From contig JAESIW010000180.1 of the NCBI GenBank assembly GCA_016802295.1, forward strand, positions 3,062,102-3,126,101: DNA of 64,000 nt, read 5' to 3'. How positions within the stretch are numbered: position 1 is the stretch's first letter; each line of letters begins with the position of its first letter. Origin of the DNA: Brachionus rotundiformis (Eukaryota; Rotifera; Eurotatoria; Ploima; Brachionidae). Under the pieces are notes generated by a model. It made no database searches and was not told the DNA's origin. It saw nothing but the letters and a program-made list of their open reading frames with translations. Below are positions 35,801-49,000 of the stretch, one piece after another. The position numbers were made by a program, and so were the translations under genes.

Positions 35801-36974
35801 TAGTTGCCCTATTTGCTTTACTTGTGTCTATTTGAAATCACTAATACTCTGGACTAATTTTATTAAACAAAAAAATAAGAAAACCTAATTTTCTGAAGTG
35901 TTTTTTTTAATTGTCTTAAAGAAAATGATCGATCTAGGAGTAAATTTTTACTAAGCTCGGTCACGAATATCATCTCATTTTAGCAAGTTGTTTTCTCTAT
36001 TTGAGTCTTAAATTTCTCTAAGAAAAGCCGTCAAGCCCTTTGGTCATAATTTTTATTAAACACTTTAAACATTTAAAATTAATATGATCCTTTTTATTAA
36101 TCCTTCTTTACAGATAAAAGTTATTTGCACGGTAGATTTGTTCTAAAAAATTAAAACCTGTAATTTAAATTTTTATTTTTAAAATTTTAGAAACGATTTT
36201 TTGCTTTAGTTGGTAAGCTCTAGGATTCAAATATAGTCACGAATAACATTTGAGACTATTTCAGCTTTTATTTTTTTTACAAAAAGAATTAAGCATATTT
36301 AAGTAAAAATACGTAATATTGATTAGAATAAAGTGAACTAATTTAGGTTAAGAAATAATTTAAATTTTGTTTGCGACCATTAGTCGGTCTGAGTTGTGTT
36401 TAATTGAAATCAAGCCTCCTTTATATCAGAAACAATTCCTTTATCCTTTTTTTTTATATTTTGTCTTTAGTGATAATTTTGTGTAACAGAGAAATATTGT
36501 TGTATGGATAGACTGACCAAATTTGGTTTCAACTTTAGGTATGGTGCTTTGTATAGAAAAATTATTCTCGATATGAATTGGATAAGTTAAAAAGTTGTTA
36601 TTACAAAATTTTGTTTTTTTATAAATTAGGAAAAAATTGGATTTTAAGTATGAATACATCTATCTCACGCTAATCCATGAATGAAATTCTATATTTTTCA
36701 ATATTTGTTAATTATCTCATATTCTTGCCCATATTCAGTGAACAATTCATATCGGTTAACCTATACAACGAGTAAAGCCAAGTTCTATCAACTTTATAAA
36801 TTGGAACATATGTTTACGCATACTTTAGTGGACAGAATTAAATTTTAATTCGCTTTGCCAATTAATAATGTGGTTTTTATTTAAAACGAAAAAATTTAAT
36901 TAAAAAATTTATTTTAGATTAAATTTTAAAAAAGGCAAACGAAGGCATTGTTCTAAAGAGCCCAAATAAAAAAA
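29836..36974. other. 7-kb gene desert
   Basis: AT-rich, with no convincing gene or large repeat. Frames such as 33163-33417 are low-complexity, Phe/Leu/Ile-rich products of A/T runs. As in the first desert, AGATAA/TTATCT words are common, and composition is somewhat less extreme near 35.3-36.8 kb upstream of the receptor gene. Confidence 0.6.
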
Positions 36975-38633
36975 ATGGACGAGTCGAGTGCGGATACCAG
37001 AATGGAATCCAATTCATATTTGTACCAATATGATGATTCTGTATATGAAATGAGTTCAGAGTATAATTTGGATAATATGGGTGCAGAAGTAGATTCAATC
37101 TACGAAAATGCTGACTTAAAAGACATGAATCACTCACTTTATAATGACATTGTCGACATTGGACAAGCAAGTGATGAGTCAAATGAATTTCGGACTTTGA
37201 TTGTTAGTCTCAGTCTAGTCTTAGTTTCAGTTGGAATATTGTCCAATCTTCTCTTTAGCCTTCTAATCATTTGCCGTAAACGAAAACGCAAAACTTCGTC
37301 TACTCTCATCATGTCATCCATTTGTCTGGCTTACATACTTTTTTTTATCTTTTACTGTTTTAAAATAGTTGTTTACTTTAATGTTGAAACAATAATAAAA
37401 TTTCACAACTATGACGTAACTGAAAATTGGATATTTGGATCTTTTATGTGCAAGTTTGTTCACTCTTTGCCAATTTGGTGCAAAATTTTTACCCGTCTGA
37501 GCATCTTAACCCTAATAATAATGAGAATTTTGGGCGTTTTCATACGCAGAAACTGTGTCTCCAATTCAAAAAGTATCCAAGATAACAACATAAACATAAT
37601 CAATAGCAAAAACCGTCAAAGCATAGCCGGTTTGAGCATAATCAAAAAATGTTTTGAGTGTCCAGTACTGGTGGTCATAATCACACTCATTTGGATCATA
37701 AGCCTGCTAGCATCGATACCAATCTTTTTCTCATACAAACTGAATCATGTGACTGATCCGCCAATTTGTGATTCAGTTTACCAGTTTCCTGATGATATTA
37801 ATAAAGTGGCCAAGTTCTACTTCAACTACTTTGTTTATGGATTAATTGTGCCATGTTCTCTAATTCTGGTATTTCTAATTTTGCTATCAGTTTTTCATAT
37901 CCCTCGGCTATCTTCTCCTACGGTAACAAGCAAAAACTCAAAAAAAGATTCAGTTCATTTGGCTAATCCAAACGAGAGTAAATCGAATAACTTTCTGCTC
38001 TGGCTGGTGGTATTAGTGCACTTGGGCACATCTGTTCCCCAAGAACTATACCGATACATTCAATTGGTTAACACAGATATCAATAACCCTTTTTATATCG
38101 AGCTTGTGCTTCTTAAGCCATTGACACTAGCAAGACCTTATTATCTAATTCAACTAGTCTATATTAGTGAGTTTGCAGTGGTTCCTCTCATTTTCTTGGT
38201 ATTTCTTACTTGCTCGAGGAAATTGGAAAATGTTAACTCAGAATATGGTGAGAGAAATTCTAACAAGCTGACCAAAATCCTAAATTTTTGTTGCTATGAC
38301 TACAATCTTGTTGGTACAGGGGACAATAGTGAAAAGATTCTATTTAACAACACGACTGATCAGAGCTTGAATGATGCATTATTAGATAATCAAGGAAGTG
38401 AGCTTAAAAGCTCAAATGGGCTGTCCAATCACGAAATTCCGATTGGCAAAGAAGCAAATTTTTACGATCCTCATGATCAGAACGTGCTGCACATAATTCA
38501 GCATCCATCATGGCGAATAAACATAAAACAGCAATCCAACTCGTCGGGTAAAAATTTAAGAGGAAGCAACTATGCTAATGAAGCTAATGGGTCCGCACAA
38601 TTGCCGTTTAATTACATGAAATCCAATATGTGA
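36975..38633 (+). CDS. Intronless rhodopsin-like GPCR, divergent
   Basis: 552 aa, seven hydrophobic helices. The N-terminus (about 1-72) is acidic and Tyr/Ser/Asn-rich with an NHS glycosylation site. TM1 has the conserved Asn (GILSNLL); the TM3 Cys (FMCKF) and ECL2 Cys (PPICDS) for the disulphide are kept; TM4 Trp (ITLIWII) and TM5 Pro (GLIVPCS) are kept. Several activation residues are altered: D2.50 is Tyr (CLAYIL), DRY is MRI (R at exactly C+25), CWxP is not evident, and NPxxY is VPLIF. Loop 3 and the 140-residue C-tail are Asn/Ser-rich. The pattern suggests a class A peptide-type receptor of a lineage-expanded group; the ligand is unknown. AATAAA at 38727-38732. Confidence 0.8.
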   Translation: MDESSADTRMESNSYLYQYDDSVYEMSSEYNLDNMGAEVDSIYENADLKDMNHSLYNDIVDIGQASDESNEFRTLIVSLSLVLVSVGILSNLLFSLLIICRKRKRKTSSTLIMSSICLAYILFFIFYCFKIVVYFNVETIIKFHNYDVTENWIFGSFMCKFVHSLPIWCKIFTRLSILTLIIMRILGVFIRRNCVSNSKSIQDNNINIINSKNRQSIAGLSIIKKCFECPVLVVIITLIWIISLLASIPIFFSYKLNHVTDPPICDSVYQFPDDINKVAKFYFNYFVYGLIVPCSLILVFLILLSVFHIPRLSSPTVTSKNSKKDSVHLANPNESKSNNFLLWLVVLVHLGTSVPQELYRYIQLVNTDINNPFYIELVLLKPLTLARPYYLIQLVYISEFAVVPLIFLVFLTCSRKLENVNSEYGERNSNKLTKILNFCCYDYNLVGTGDNSEKILFNNTTDQSLNDALLDNQGSELKSSNGLSNHEIPIGKEANFYDPHDQNVLHIIQHPSWRINIKQQSNSSGKNLRGSNYANEANGSAQLPFNYMKSNM

Positions 38634-38739
38634 GCCAAAGTTGTTTTAAATATGAGAACAAATCGGCAATTAAGTTCGATATAAAACAAAAGTGAACCTA
38701 ATAATGGACAAAGTTTAGTCATCAACAATAAAAAGATTC

Positions 38740-41700
38740 TATTATAATTTTTATTTTTGTAGAAATTTTGAATTTTATTTAAAAAAGTTATCTTTTATTT
38801 TATTTAGGAGAGCAGAAAAAAAGATGGGTTTATCTAATTTTAAAAGCGTTTTTTTAAACACGTAATTGAAATTTGAGCAGAATCAAAAAGGAAATTGATT
38901 TTTAATTATTAAATCCAAGGAGCTTTTTTTCAATTACGTAGTTAAATTCGCTTTTCAACTTTTCAATCTAGATCTAGACATCCAAGAAAAAGTTTTGTAG
39001 AAATTTTTTCTTTTGTTTTCTTTTTTTTTAAATTATTAAAAATATAAATAATATTTTTATGATTGAAAGTTTTAAATTTTTTTAAATAAAAAAAATTAAA
39101 TTAATTTATTTTTATTTGTTTTTATCTAAGTAAAATTTGAGGAATTTGAGAAACGAAAGAATTGATTATTTAATTTTATTTAAAATTAATTATACTAGCA
39201 AATATTGAACTAAGTTTTTTTAATTAGGTTCTTTTGTTTTTCGTGATTATTTAATTTTACATCTAATTTATTTAGTTATTAATTTTATTTTTACACTCTT
39301 TATTAAATTATCTAATTTGAAAAAGGATTGAATATTTTTTTCTCATATAAAGAGAAAATTTTTTTAATAGTTTTAGTTTTAATTATTCAAAACATACTTT
39401 CATCTTTCCTTCACGAATGTATTGCCATTATGAAAGGAATCAGATGCTTTTAAAACTAGGTTAAAAAATTAAAAAATTTTAACTATCCGAATGATTATTA
39501 ACTTTTTGGCTATCTGTTAAGAACACGAAAAATTAATTTATAGAAAACTGCTCATTCTTATTATATCATAATAAATAGCTTAAGTTAAAATTAATAAATC
39601 CAGTCAATTAACTAATAGACACAATATAACACCCAATGTGATTGAATTTTTCCTTTACTCCACTTATATTTTTTTAATAAATAATTTTCTGATGATTGAA
39701 AACTATTATATCTATCAAAAAAGATTATTTAACCAGATTCTTAGGCAAAAAGTTCCAAATATTTTCTTTTTTATTTAGTTTGAAGTTTTATCTGGACGGA
39801 CGTTTTACTAATTCTATTTAGTATTTGAAAAAAGGGACTTCCTGAATTGTTTTTAAACTATTGATTTTTCAATTGATTCAAATTTATCATCATTTTAAAA
39901 AGCTAAACCATAATTACTGTCATCTTTTTCACACTTCTTAAATCGTGTTTTTTTTATAACTGGTATCATAACTATTAGTGACCGATAAAGATGCTGCAAT
40001 CTTTGTTCTATTATTATGTCGCATGATTTTTGTAAAGATGACCAAATCAATTCAGCCAATTGTAAGAATTTTAATAAAGTCTTTAAATTTATTGCACATT
40101 TTTTGAAAAAGAATTTGTATATTGCATAACTACTATACAATAACTAATATTTTTCAAAAAGAGTTTGCAGAGAAAATGGTCATATTGGTCACCTATGCCT
40201 TTTTATAGCTGTAATATTGTCTCTTATCTCAGAAATATTACAATGTATTTTTTGGTTTTAAAGAGTTAAACTTGTTAAACATTTTCAAGTCTTTTTGAAA
40301 ATAAGAAGTAAATGAAAAAATGTAATATAATGTTTTTGATTATCAAAAAGCGTAAAGAAAAATACATTTTGAGACATAAAATTATGAAAATCTTTTAAAA
40401 TTTAAATCTTTAAACTTTAATTTTGTTGGAATAGAACTAATGCAATCAATGATTTATGATCAAATTAGAATATTCAAATTTAAAAAAATAAGTGCTCCTT
40501 TAAGTGTAATAATATATTGATATTTTTTTAAAAAGACAATATAATTTGGGTGTTCAATCTTTTGTGATACTTAGATAATTATTGCATCCAAGATTCAATT
40601 TTTAGGTAAAATAGTATTAAATTGTTATTTTGAGGGATTTAAAGACTTATTTACTCAATTTTCTTGGTAAAATTAAGGTCTTAAATTATCTTTAAAATAC
40701 TTTTATATAAACAACGTAGTTGTTTTTTATTTTTAGTTGATTAAAAGAATGTCAATCTGATCAAAAGTGTCAGAGAGTTTTCAAACAAACATTCTACATA
40801 AAATAAAACATAATTAAATTTATCCTGTTGAATTTTTTTTTTGATATATATTTTTTTTAATTATTAGTAATTACTGATAGTTCAAAGCAAAATTTTTAAG
40901 ATATTCTTTCTCAAATGGTAAAAAATTAGCTTATTAATTAAACTGATTTCTTTTTTCATCATTTTTAGATAGTAAAGTTTAAAAATTAACAATCATCTAA
41001 TTCTCTTTTAAACTTTCATATTTTCTATTGTAATTAATATTGAGTTATTTTATAAAATTGTGATCAAAATGAAATAGCTTAACAATACAAATGATTAATA
41101 ACTGCATTTTTACTAAGTGTAATGTTAGCTTCATTTAATTTTCTTCATTAATTTAGATTGTTTCTATACAACATCTTTTAATTGATTTAAAGTTAGTTCT
41201 ATTTATTTTAATATAAATTAAAATATTTATTAAACGCCATTGTTGAGTACGAGTTTATTTATATGACATTTGAAAGAAAATATAATGCCAATAGATTGCT
41301 GAAACTTATAAATTATCTACAATTTATTATGTGAAATATATTTAATTACACTTCTTGACAGAAAATAGAATATTTTTATAAAACTCGAAATAATTTTTCT
41401 AATTTTATTGTCATATTTGATCTATAGTCAAAAATATGACTCAATTTTAATAAGCTTTCAACAACAGGAAATATTCAATTTGTCTTTTGGTTTAATTTCA
41501 TCCAAAAGGGTTAGGTAAATTTAAACTTCATAGTTAGTTTAAACCGTCTTTTTTTACCAATTTAGATAAGATGATAAGATGTTTATTTTAAGTAGCTTTT
41601 AGAATACATTAGGTATATTGAACTAATTCAACGTCATTATTTCTATTATCCAACGAGTTGGATAATTGCTTTGATCTGAAATTGTTAATGAAAAATGAAT

Positions 41701-43260
41701 TATTTGAGGGCGTCATTCGATTTTTCTCTCTTGCGCACAAAAAACTGTCATCCAAACCAAAGAACCAAAATTTGAGTTTATTAATGAATTATTCGAATTG
41801 TTAAACAGACGATTGATAATTACATGCTAGGAAAATCAGACTTTTAAAATAATTATTGATTTAATTAATTTAAGCTCGCAAAATAAAATAACTTTAGGAA
41901 TATAATAAACAAAAATTCAAGCTTTTATTTTATCTATTTTAAGTGAATAAAGGGGAAAAGAACTTGAAATTCAATCAACTTGGTTTTATTTTATTTGATA
42001 ACATCAAGTTTAATCAAAGGGAAGAATTATTTTTTTTCAATTTCATTTTTTATTTGTTCAATAAGTTTCACTAAAAAACTCAATGATGATAACAAACGCC
42101 TAATAGTTTTATTTCCTTAATAGAAAGACTGGTTGCTTACTTTGCATAGGGCGTTTTTAATTTTTATTTACATTGAGGGCTTGAATATAATGGTCATCTA
42201 ATATATATAAATATTTAAGGGATTATAAGTCAAGTTTGGCAAATAAAAAATAGAAAAAAATTTAACAATTAATCTTTTGTTTGCTCTACATATTGATTTC
42301 ACTACAATTCTACCAATATTATATATACTATATTTGATAATCATTAATATAAATGGTTAGCTACAAAAAATAAATCTCAATCGTAATATTGACGATAGTG
42401 AGATCACTTTCAATCATTGCTACCGATACTTTTTATTTTTTGACAATCGATTTGGTTAAAAACGCAGTAGAGCACTTTCGCTATTAATATTTAAGTCTAT
42501 AATTAATTTTTTTTAATTTAATTTTATATTTTTTTTCAGTTTTAAAAAATTAATCTAATTTTTAATCTCACGGTATCACTTTCATTAAGAAAGATCTATA
42601 TTTTTCCTAGCGCTTAAGTTTACATCCATATAATTGTGATAAAAACACTAAGCGTTAATTACTAATAAATGTTTTATTAATTTTAAATCATTTTATTTGG
42701 GTTATAAATCAAATCAAAGAAATTCAACAAACAAGAATTTTTAAGAAAATGCTGTTGAATATCTATGTTTACTTTTACATAATGGCATAGTTATCTTATT
42801 TATTATGTTATTAATTAAAAATATTTTTTATGGAATCTGCACGGAAAATTATCTGATTATTAAAAATAAATCTTAACTATTTTCTAATTGAAAAATTTAA
42901 AATTTTATTTTTCAAAATTTTAATTAAAAAATACAATTAATAAAATAAACTTATCAGTTAATTGTTTTTTTTTTGAATTTCGGAAATTGAGAATGAAGTT
43001 TATTTTAGTTTTAAATAATGTAAATTGATTTATGTAAATTAAAACTTGTTTAGAAATTTATCTCTGAATATTAATTGAGCGTTATTAATTTCATTTGCCA
43101 GAGTGTAAAGATGGGTTTTAGTTAATAATTTTTCCTCTAATTTATTGGCGCTTTATTACTAAACCTACTTTCATATAAGTTATTTTCTACCGGAATTTAT
43201 CAATTTTGAGTGAAAAAAATTACCTTATTTTTCAACATTTAAATTTAAATTTTCTAACTA
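38740..43260. other. Intergenic, no gene seen
   Basis: 4.5 kb of AT-rich sequence without recognisable coding regions or clear transposons. A minus-strand frame at 39895-40140 shows no family features. Confidence 0.6.
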
Positions 43261-43263
43261 GAT

Positions 43264-44760
43264 ATGAAAGAGGAAAAATATTCAATGACTAGTCATCATC
43301 AGAATAAGAATTATGCAACTAGTTTGATTCGAATTTTTAAATTCAAAATAACTATAAGAATAATAATTTTATTAATGGTAATCAATATATTAATAAGTAT
43401 TTCAATATTATGTCAGCAATCAAGTATAAATATATTTTATAACAACAAATTCTGTATTCAAAGAGATTATATCTATGACGAAAGAGAACTATTAAGTTCG
43501 CTCAATTCGTTCCGTTTGTACAACAAAATAAACTTCAAACGAACCAAGACACCTAGTCTACTCACTAATGATTTAAATTCCGAGTTTAAACTGGACAAGT
43601 ACCTGATTACGGACATAAAGACAAACGGGTTCAAGCTTGGTAGCTTCTACGAGCCAAGAGTGCTTTTAAATAATGAACAAAAATGTGTTGAAAGTAATGA
43701 CACAATATTGGTTGTGTGTCTGATCCACTCGCACAAAAATAATTATTTGAGAAGAAAAGCTATGCGGGACACATGGCTCACCATGAATGAAATATATCTA
43801 TCCAAGCTGACGAACATAACAAATTCTAAGCTAAAAAAAGTAAAGATCGAACACATGTTTTTAATTGGAAGTGACGAAAAAAATGATAGTTTTTTGACTA
43901 TAAAGTCCGAATCGGATCTTTATAAAGATATAATACTGATTGACACAGTGGATAGTTATAAAAATTTGATCTACAAGCACTTGACAGTAGTTAATTGGGT
44001 TCTTAAGTACTGTTCCAAGGCAACTTTTGTGATGAAAATAGACGACGATGTATTCGTCAATATAAAGTCATTGAGCAAACACCTATTCGAAAAATTTCCA
44101 ATGGAAAAAAAGTCGTCCAAGTTTATCTATTGTAATATAAATGAAATGGCCTATCCAATGCGCAAAAATGCTTCAAAATGGTATGTGGATGCAAACACTT
44201 ATCCGTTTACTTTGTATCCAAAGTATTGTGAAGGCTTTGCTTACATTACCAATGTGGCCACTATTCAATTGATGCACGAACAGAGCAAAATTATTCCTCG
44301 CTTCTGGATTGATGATGTATACTTTACTGGTCTTTTGTTGCACGGCTTACCTGACATAAAATGGTTCGATTTCAAAAACGAGCTAAAATGGTCCTATTAT
44401 GATTTTTGGGATCTTGGCAACACTCTAAAAATTTATGAGTTCTATGCCAAGTTTCTAAAATTTTTCAAAATTAATGCTATCGATTTTTATCTATCAGATT
44501 TTTTCGTAGTTCTACATTCACAATTGGATAATAGGGAGATAAATTATGACTTAGTATCAACTGAGACTAACTTCATTCCGATGACTAGCAATGCTTCAAG
44601 AGACAAAGATAAATTCGAATTATACAAATGCTTGAGGAATAAAGACTTTTTTTTAAGTTCAAAGTGTTCATTTGTTTTATCATCAAGCCAAAACAAAACT
44701 TTTTTGTATATTAATTTTTATAATTTTTGTATTAATCTATGGAGAAAAAGCATTGCATAA
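43264..44760 (+). CDS. Beta-1,3-galactosyltransferase-family (GT31) enzyme
   Basis: Single coding exon, 498 aa from ATG 43264; a TTTTCTAACTAG acceptor directly before it suggests a 5'UTR intron. An alternative ATG is eight codons in. Type II anchor at about 32-50 (RIIILLMVINILISISIL). GT31 motifs in order: ILVVCLIHS, RRKAMRDTW, HMFLIG, DIILIDTVDSYKNLIYKHL, TFVMKIDDDVFVN (DDD at 260-262, the metal-binding DxD), YPKYCEGFAYITN, and FWIDDVYFTGLL (near 348-358; the usual acidic EDV is DDV). It should add a hexose in beta-1,3 linkage in the Golgi; acceptor unknown. AATAAA at 44853-44858. Confidence 0.9.
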   Translation: MKEEKYSMTSHHQNKNYATSLIRIFKFKITIRIIILLMVINILISISILCQQSSINIFYNNKFCIQRDYIYDERELLSSLNSFRLYNKINFKRTKTPSLLTNDLNSEFKLDKYLITDIKTNGFKLGSFYEPRVLLNNEQKCVESNDTILVVCLIHSHKNNYLRRKAMRDTWLTMNEIYLSKLTNITNSKLKKVKIEHMFLIGSDEKNDSFLTIKSESDLYKDIILIDTVDSYKNLIYKHLTVVNWVLKYCSKATFVMKIDDDVFVNIKSLSKHLFEKFPMEKKSSKFIYCNINEMAYPMRKNASKWYVDANTYPFTLYPKYCEGFAYITNVATIQLMHEQSKIIPRFWIDDVYFTGLLLHGLPDIKWFDFKNELKWSYYDFWDLGNTLKIYEFYAKFLKFFKINAIDFYLSDFFVVLHSQLDNREINYDLVSTETNFIPMTSNASRDKDKFELYKCLRNKDFFLSSKCSFVLSSSQNKTFLYINFYNFCINLWRKSIA

Positions 44761-44949
44761 AATTGTTATTTTAATATTGATTGTTTTGTAAATAATCTAA
44801 TTTATTATTTTAAAATATTTTGATCTAACTTTATTTAAAAAAATCCAAATCTAATAAAAATATAAAAAATATCAACATTTGGTTCATTTTTCATAATATA
44901 ACCCTTAAATCCAATTTCATGTGTCAGATTACGGCATTAAGGTTAAATG

Positions 44950-45290
44950 CCAAGAAAACTAGTGTGTGATGCGGGCATTAGGCGGACGGTTTTTAGCCGT
45001 CACTTGGCCGGTCAGCTAGATGGTCCAAATTTTAAGATCGTATAAAAATTACACGTGCAATTTAAAATATAGGATAAACAATAAATTTGAAATACTAATT
45101 ATAAATAATAAGCAAAACAAAAACATTATTTTAATAAAATATCTTTCCTGTATTTTTTAAAATTTGGACCGTTAAGCTGACCGGCCAAATGATCGCCCTC
45201 CAACCAGTTGGCCGGTTAAGCAGACACGGTCACGACTTTTAAAAATTATTGTCGAGTTGGTGTCCGCTTGTACGGATCCTAACACTAAAG
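44950..45290. repeat. GC-richer inverted-repeat element
   Basis: Arms 45002-45034 and 45158-45189 are near-perfect inverses (cTTGGCCGGTCAGCT...GGTCCAAATTTTA). A second TTGGCCGGTTAAGCAGACACGGTC copy at about 45209-45232 repeats the left arm in direct orientation, and GCGGAC/GTCCGC words flank it. Base composition stands out from the AT-rich surroundings. Probably a degraded MITE; precise ends and target duplication not resolved. Confidence 0.6.
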
Positions 45291-46096
45291 AAAACATTGG
45301 TTCATTGTTTAAAATGCATATAAACCAAGGATACTACACAAGCTAAACAGATTAATAGCTGTTAGTTTAGATACAACTTTTTTCAAAATAAAATTGTAAA
45401 TTGGTTTCGGTCTGATAACAACTTTGATTTGCTCAATTGAAATTTTTATTTATAAGTTTTATTTTTATTATTATTGTTACTTAGCGGAAAAATTGAATTT
45501 TAATCTTAAAAATTAAAAGCTCCATTATTAAAATGAATAAACAATGAATTTATAAAAAGAATAAAAGCAAAAGAAAAGCACTGAAAGATACTATTGAAAG
45601 ATAAATTTATTTATCGGAATTCGAGTAGTTAATTAGTGAAATCGGGGCACAGAATTAATAATTAAAGATACAGGACAGCAATTTTTTATTTTTAAAAGAA
45701 GGCAAAAAATTTTTTTCATCGAGTGAACAAGATTGCATAGAGGGTATTTAAAATTAGGTAATAAGGTAATAGTTTAAAATATAGAAGAAAATTCGAAAAA
45801 TGATAAAATTAAAATTTTAATAATTTAATTTTAGATATTAAATAAAAAGCAACAAACAATAAATAGAAAAAAAAATTAAAAAACAGATAACTTTACTTGA
45901 ACTAGGATTTTTTAATATATTAACTTTATTCCTTTAACTGAAGCTAGATGTTCGCAACTAATAAATTAGATCATTTTAGATATAATTATTGAAAAGCATA
46001 CTCAGTAAATTTTAAAACTCTTATTATTTTTTAACTTTGTGCAATACTGTTTTTTAACTAAAGGATCAATTCCTATAAACTTGCTGATTCCAAAAT
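45291..46096. other. Intergenic, no gene seen
   Basis: AT-rich spacer between the inverted-repeat element and the end of the minus-strand DUF229 gene. A minus-strand AATAAA (45930-45925) may end that gene. Confidence 0.6.
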
Positions 46097-49000
46097 TCAG
46101 ATTTTTTTATTATGATATTCATAACAATAACAATAATTCTTTAAATGATACTTTTGTATACAAATTGAACTGACACCATAAGCATTTACCCTGATTATTT
46201 CACCATCAATTTTGAAGCTATCAGCTGTTATAATGCTATTTGACGGCTCCAGGATTATTGTGCCATCAAAAACAGCTTCACTGGGAGATGTTTGAAAAAT
46301 AACACTGTATTTATTCTTATTTGTGGCATAAATTTGCGCATCAAGTATTTTAGATAGTTTTAGTTTCATGCAAATATCTTGGTAATCTTTTAAAAGATTA
46401 TTATTAATATGGTCAACAAGAAATTTTGCGGCTTTTAAAATCGTTGGATCTGATACATTTACATCAGTCGATACTTGGCAAGCGCATAAATAACCAGGTA
46501 TATTTGCCTCTTTGCAATCCCGACTTGGTAATGGTGTAAAAAGGCTTATTCCTTTTTGATTTTGTTTTCGTTTTTCTAGATCTTGAAGATAAGCACTTGT
46601 CTCATAGTCAGTCGAGATATTCTTTTCGTCCAAAAGTATGTGAGTTAATGTCTCATATATGTCCCACCATGTTGTCAATTCTTTTATAAAAAAATAATTT
46701 TTATAAAAACAAAATTAAGCTTATAATAAAGTTAATATGAAATAAATAAATTCTTATTATATGGTAAATTAAATAAAAAATAACTAAAACTTAAATATAT
46801 CTGCTGTAAAATTCTCCTTTACTTGAAATCGTTAGGCTAAAAAGAAGAACTTAGATCTATTTCTAAGTGGCCTGAAGTATTACTCAAATTATTAAATGCA
46901 CAAATAAATATCAAATAATGAACCGGTTAAGATGCTTTTTTGAAGATTATTGATCGATCTTATTTTAATAATATTTTCGCTCAAATTTTAATTAAAATTT
47001 GCTTTTTAAAAAAATTCAATCGATAGAAATAAATTTTAATCAGATTGATTAAAATAAAAAAATAAATATCATAATTCATTTACTTTGTGTGTTTTGTTTG
47101 ATGATTTCTCTAAGTTCAGGTTTTCCTTTCATTATTTTTTTTGGTAATAACATGGTGAACATTGGCAATTTTTCTTCCATTTTACCAATAAAATTTTTGC
47201 GTATCGCATGAAGTCTATGGCCGTGGTCTCCCATAAAAATGAACAATGTATTTTCCAGGAACTTTTCCGTAAACAGATACTTGAATAAGTTTAATATGTC
47301 ATCATCGATCCAAAAAAGCCGCTCTAAATAATCATGGCTCATCTCATTAATTTTAACTAATCCAAATCTTGGCAAATTGTTTATGCCATTTTCTGTTTCA
47401 AAATCTAAATTAAACTTTTCCATTGACTTTAACCAATCAATTGAAACCTCATGCAAAAGCTTGTTGTAATAGCATGGTTTTGAATTAGAGTTTAGAGAAG
47501 TTGGCGGATATGACGAACTGGCATACAAAGCCAACCAAAAAGAACGTAAATAGTAGTCCGTGGGATTCTTTCTGAATCCAAATTTCAAATTGTTAAAGGT
47601 GCACTCTCTCCATTCTTCCGAAAAATATGTAAGATACATTCTTAAAATGCAATTAAATTTTACTAATTATTTTTAAAAGATACAAAAGTATCATATTTAT
47701 GAGAAATAAATTATTTTTTACGAATTATTTGATCTTTTCTAAAAATATTTGTCAAATATTTGTAAAATTGAAGATAATACAAAATAATTTTTTTGTTGTT
47801 TTATATTTACTGTAAGGTTTAGTTATCTAGTTTATTGAGAACCTGTGTCTCATGTAACTTTTAATGAATTGTTTTCTAATTAACTTTAATTACAAAAATT
47901 AATTTTATATTTCATTCCGGAAAATCTTAAGGAATTGTGAGATTTTGGCAGACTTGTTTATAAGCCACAGTTTCAAGTCCAAGTTGTGACTTGAATTTTT
48001 TTTTAAGTCAATACTTATTATTTGCAAATAAATGATTAATTTTTACGAAATTTAAAACACCTTAGTTTTTACATTTAAATTTTCATTTAAAACGAAAAAT
48101 TAATAAGATATAGTCGGTTTTTGAGGATTTGGACATTTTTTTTTTAATTTTTTGACTCATTACTTGTGACTTATAAACAACTCTGGATCTTATAAGATTT
48201 GAAATTCTAAATTGCTATTCTCAATTTATATTTTTAAAAAAATTCAATTCAAATTTATAAACTTAAACAATCTCTTAAAATTTTGACAATCAAAAAAGAA
48301 AATAAAACAGTTCACAGTGAATGTCTCATTTATCTTAAGTAAGCTTAAAAAACAAAATATTCATATTTCTATTAATATTCACACTGATAATAATAAATTT
48401 AACAAAAAAATTAATACTTAGAACTAAAATTTTTCCATAAGAATGGCACGTCATCAAAAGGCGTTGCTATTTCAAGTTTTGATTTCTTTTTACTGGTTTT
48501 ATTTTTTTTAAATACAGCATCTGGATTCAAATTTGACAACATTGGTACTAAATTTTGGAATGTGTTTTCACCAACAACATGATGATTTTCAAAGAGAAAA
48601 AAATTTTCAAACGTTTTTAAATATTCTAGGGTTTTTGGCAATGCTCTTTTCATACTAGACAACGACACAGCGTCCAGAACAAATATCATTACATTCACCT
48701 TAGAATCCCCATTCAATGATTTATCTGGCAAGTTTTTGTAAAATTCATGGATCGCTCGTGGTTGTATCAAGGAATGAACATATTCATACTCTACCTTTTC
48801 ACCTTTAAGACATCTGACTTTAAAAAAGTCATCAATGACAACTAAAGGACTCTCGAATTCCCTAAAGGTTCCAAGTGCAAAAGTATCTCTTTCAACTGTA
48901 TCTCTTACAACTGTAGCATACTCGCATTTGGTTATAGACCCGCCATAGTAAGTAGTATTTATTGCTTGATCTATGTGAAGCTTACGGTCGGCAATGTAAG

